Part shown: piece after piece, positions 62,738 through 64,000 of the stretch
Position numbering within the stretch: the first letter of the stretch is position 1
How the letters are laid out: every line of letters begins with the position of its first letter
Origin: Triglochin maritima
Taxonomy: Eukaryota; Streptophyta; Magnoliopsida; Alismatales; Juncaginaceae
Length of the DNA stretch: 64,000 nucleotides
Reading direction: 5' to 3'
Assembly: GCA_963682175.1 (NCBI GenBank)
Contig: OY821771.1
Span: forward strand, 11,283,001 to 11,347,000
The notes under the pieces: generated by a model
What the model saw: only the letters and a program-made list of their open reading frames with translations
What the model was told of the DNA's origin: nothing
Database searches by the model: none
Translations under genes and position numbers: made by a program

Positions 62738-63674
62738 CTAAGGGTTAGGGTTTTGCGAGAAGTTGATTCGGCGGTCGCCGTTCCCGTTTAGTTGTGCGAT
62801 GCTGCTGGCGACTCCCTCCACCAGATTAGCCTTCCCATTTCTTTCGTTTCTTGGTGGTCGGAGATGTGGGTAGAGGAACCAACAGTTATTTTTGTTGTGC
62901 CCAGTTTTCTTGCAGTTTTCGCAGTTCTCTTCCTTGCGATTTCCGAACCTTTTTTTTCCGTTCTGGTTTTTGATTTTTTCCGGCAAAAAAGACATGGTTT
63001 TCTGCTTCAGTGGTTGTTTGGGTCCCTTGCGGATGAGTCATGGTTCGCCTTCGTGTTTCTTCGCGAAGGACCATGGCGGTGACTGACGCAAGGGAAGGGA
63101 GTTCTGGTGCCATCATCACCTGACTCCTGATGTTTTCGTAGCTTGTGTCTAGACCTACCAGGAACTGGTAGATCCGGTCTTATTCTGCTCTTTGTTGGAT
63201 TATTTTGATTTCGGTAGTTGGGGGTTCGTAAACCCCTAACTCATCCCAAGCCCTTCTGAGAGTGCCAAGGTACTCAGTGACTCCGCGGCTATTTTGGCGA
63301 GTTTGTGAAATTTCCTGCTTTATTTTGAAGATATGTGCGAAGTTCTGAGCCTTTCCATAGTGCTCTTGAACCGCTTCCCAGAGGTCTTTTGCACTTTCTT
63401 TGTAGATGAATATGTCAGCAATGTTGGCCTCCATGGACGCCAGGAGCCAGGACATTACTTGGTGGTCCATGGTTTGCCACTCATCTTGGTCTTTGTCTGA
63501 TGCGTCGGTTTCTGGTTTTTGTGTTTTCCCGGTGATGTGGCCTAATCTCCCCCGGCCGCTGAGGGAGAGAGAGGCAGCACGCGCCCATGATAGATAGTTG
63601 TTGGTATTGAGGAGCGTTGTGACAAGGCGATGGGGGTTGCTTTCTGATTGGTTTTTTCTGTTGCCGTCCGACAT
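62738..63674 (-). pseudogene. Copia gag, with stop and frameshift
   Basis: The capsid protein starts at 63674 (MSDGNRKNQSESNPHRLVTT), with the UBN2/retrotrans-gag features NYLSWARAASLSL and LWEAVQEHYGK. An in-frame TAA at 63180-63182 follows QQRAE, then the frame continues (DRIYQFLVGLDTSYENI). A frameshift near 62990 leads to the zinc knuckle CENCKKTGHNKNNC, which binds the RNA genome. A TAG at 62738-62740 precedes the protease region. Confidence 0.85.
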
Positions 63675-63791
63675 TTTTTGGGTTTGGATGAGGGTTTTGA
63701 TCGACCTTCAACCCCCTTGATGAGGTGAGGCCGATGATGAACTCTGGGGGAGTCTGAGGCTGGTTTTGAGTGGATCAGTGCTCTGATACCA

Positions 63792-63995
63792 TATTAAGTA
63801 CGGTGCGGGAGGAAGATAAGTGTATATTTTGATGATTATTTGTTTGCTAATACATGAGAGATACTTATACATTGAGTTATATCCGTTATACATTTATTCT
63901 GGGGTTGGATCTCCCAAGAGGTGTCTCTTAATGGAGAGTCGTTGCATTGAAGGTCTTAATGGAGAGTCGTTGCATTGAAGGTATGTTCTTTAACA
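63792..63995 (-). repeat. 5' LTR of the Copia element
   Basis: On the - strand it runs from TGTTAAAGAACATACC to CGTACTTAATA. It contains a 27-bp tandem duplication (CTTAATGGAGAG.CGTTGCATTGAAGG) at 63927-63980. It should drive transcription leftwards. Confidence 0.92.
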
Positions 63996-64000
63996 AGATC

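Larger units (their letters stand above)
59161..63995 (-). mobile_element. Nearly intact Copia retrotransposon
   Basis: Two 204-bp LTRs (59161-59364 and 63792-63995) differ at 4 positions by eye. On the - strand the primer site TGGTATCAGAGC (63780-63791, initiator-Met tRNA type) abuts the 5' LTR, and the polypurine tract TTGAGGGGGCG (59365-59375) abuts the 3' LTR. The flanks AGATT (59156-59160) and AGATC (63996-64000) give a 5-bp duplication with one mismatch. Gag and pol fill the interior with a handful of disabling changes. Confidence 0.95.

Overview
The window is nuclear DNA of a flowering plant, most likely a eudicot. The evidence is three intron-containing plant genes, several families of plant transposons, and a plastid DNA insertion carrying the neighbouring tRNA genes trnE and trnY. 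No species can be named from the sequence.

The three host genes are: (1) a complete plastid ribonuclease E (RNE) gene on the + strand, 26362-35432, with 14 coding exons that I joined to a 978-residue frame; (2) a membrane RING-H2 E3 ubiquitin ligase gene on the - strand, 35987-37203, with 3 coding exons and 323 residues, convergent with RNE; (3) an ARM-repeat protein gene on the - strand, 51762-54973, with 2 coding exons and 321 residues, whose intron holds the plastid insertion at about 53025-53340.

Nearly everything else is transposon. From 1 to 16.3 kb there is a probable Gypsy LTR fragment, a CACTA end, a decayed hAT transposase split by a small Mutator-like element (MULE), a 5.2-kb MULE (6766-11982), a 150-bp tandem array and two hAT MITEs. 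The 5.2-kb MULE has 62-bp inverted repeats and encodes a FAR1-type transposase with an OTU protease tail, facing a plant-mobile-domain (PMD) gene. From 16339 to 24242 lies a nested MULE with an exact 9-bp target duplication. It carries a PMD gene remnant and was itself hit by a MULE MITE and by LTR retrotransposon pieces. Another PMD-carrying MULE lies at about 38.4-40.6 kb and has a hAT MITE inside its PMD intron. A nearly intact hAT element with an exact 8-bp duplication is at 40791-44019. A solo Copia-type LTR (44500-46670) and a solo Gypsy-type LTR (55805-57891) both have exact 5-bp duplications. A young Copia element with 204-bp LTRs fills 59161-63995.

The host genes show no functional link beyond plant housekeeping. 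The most unusual themes are: repeated capture of PMD genes by MULEs; a shared GC-rich hairpin array just inside two related MULEs; the palindrome CGGTnnACCG repeated many times in LTRs of two unrelated retrotransposon groups; and a hAT MITE whose target duplication copied a splice acceptor.
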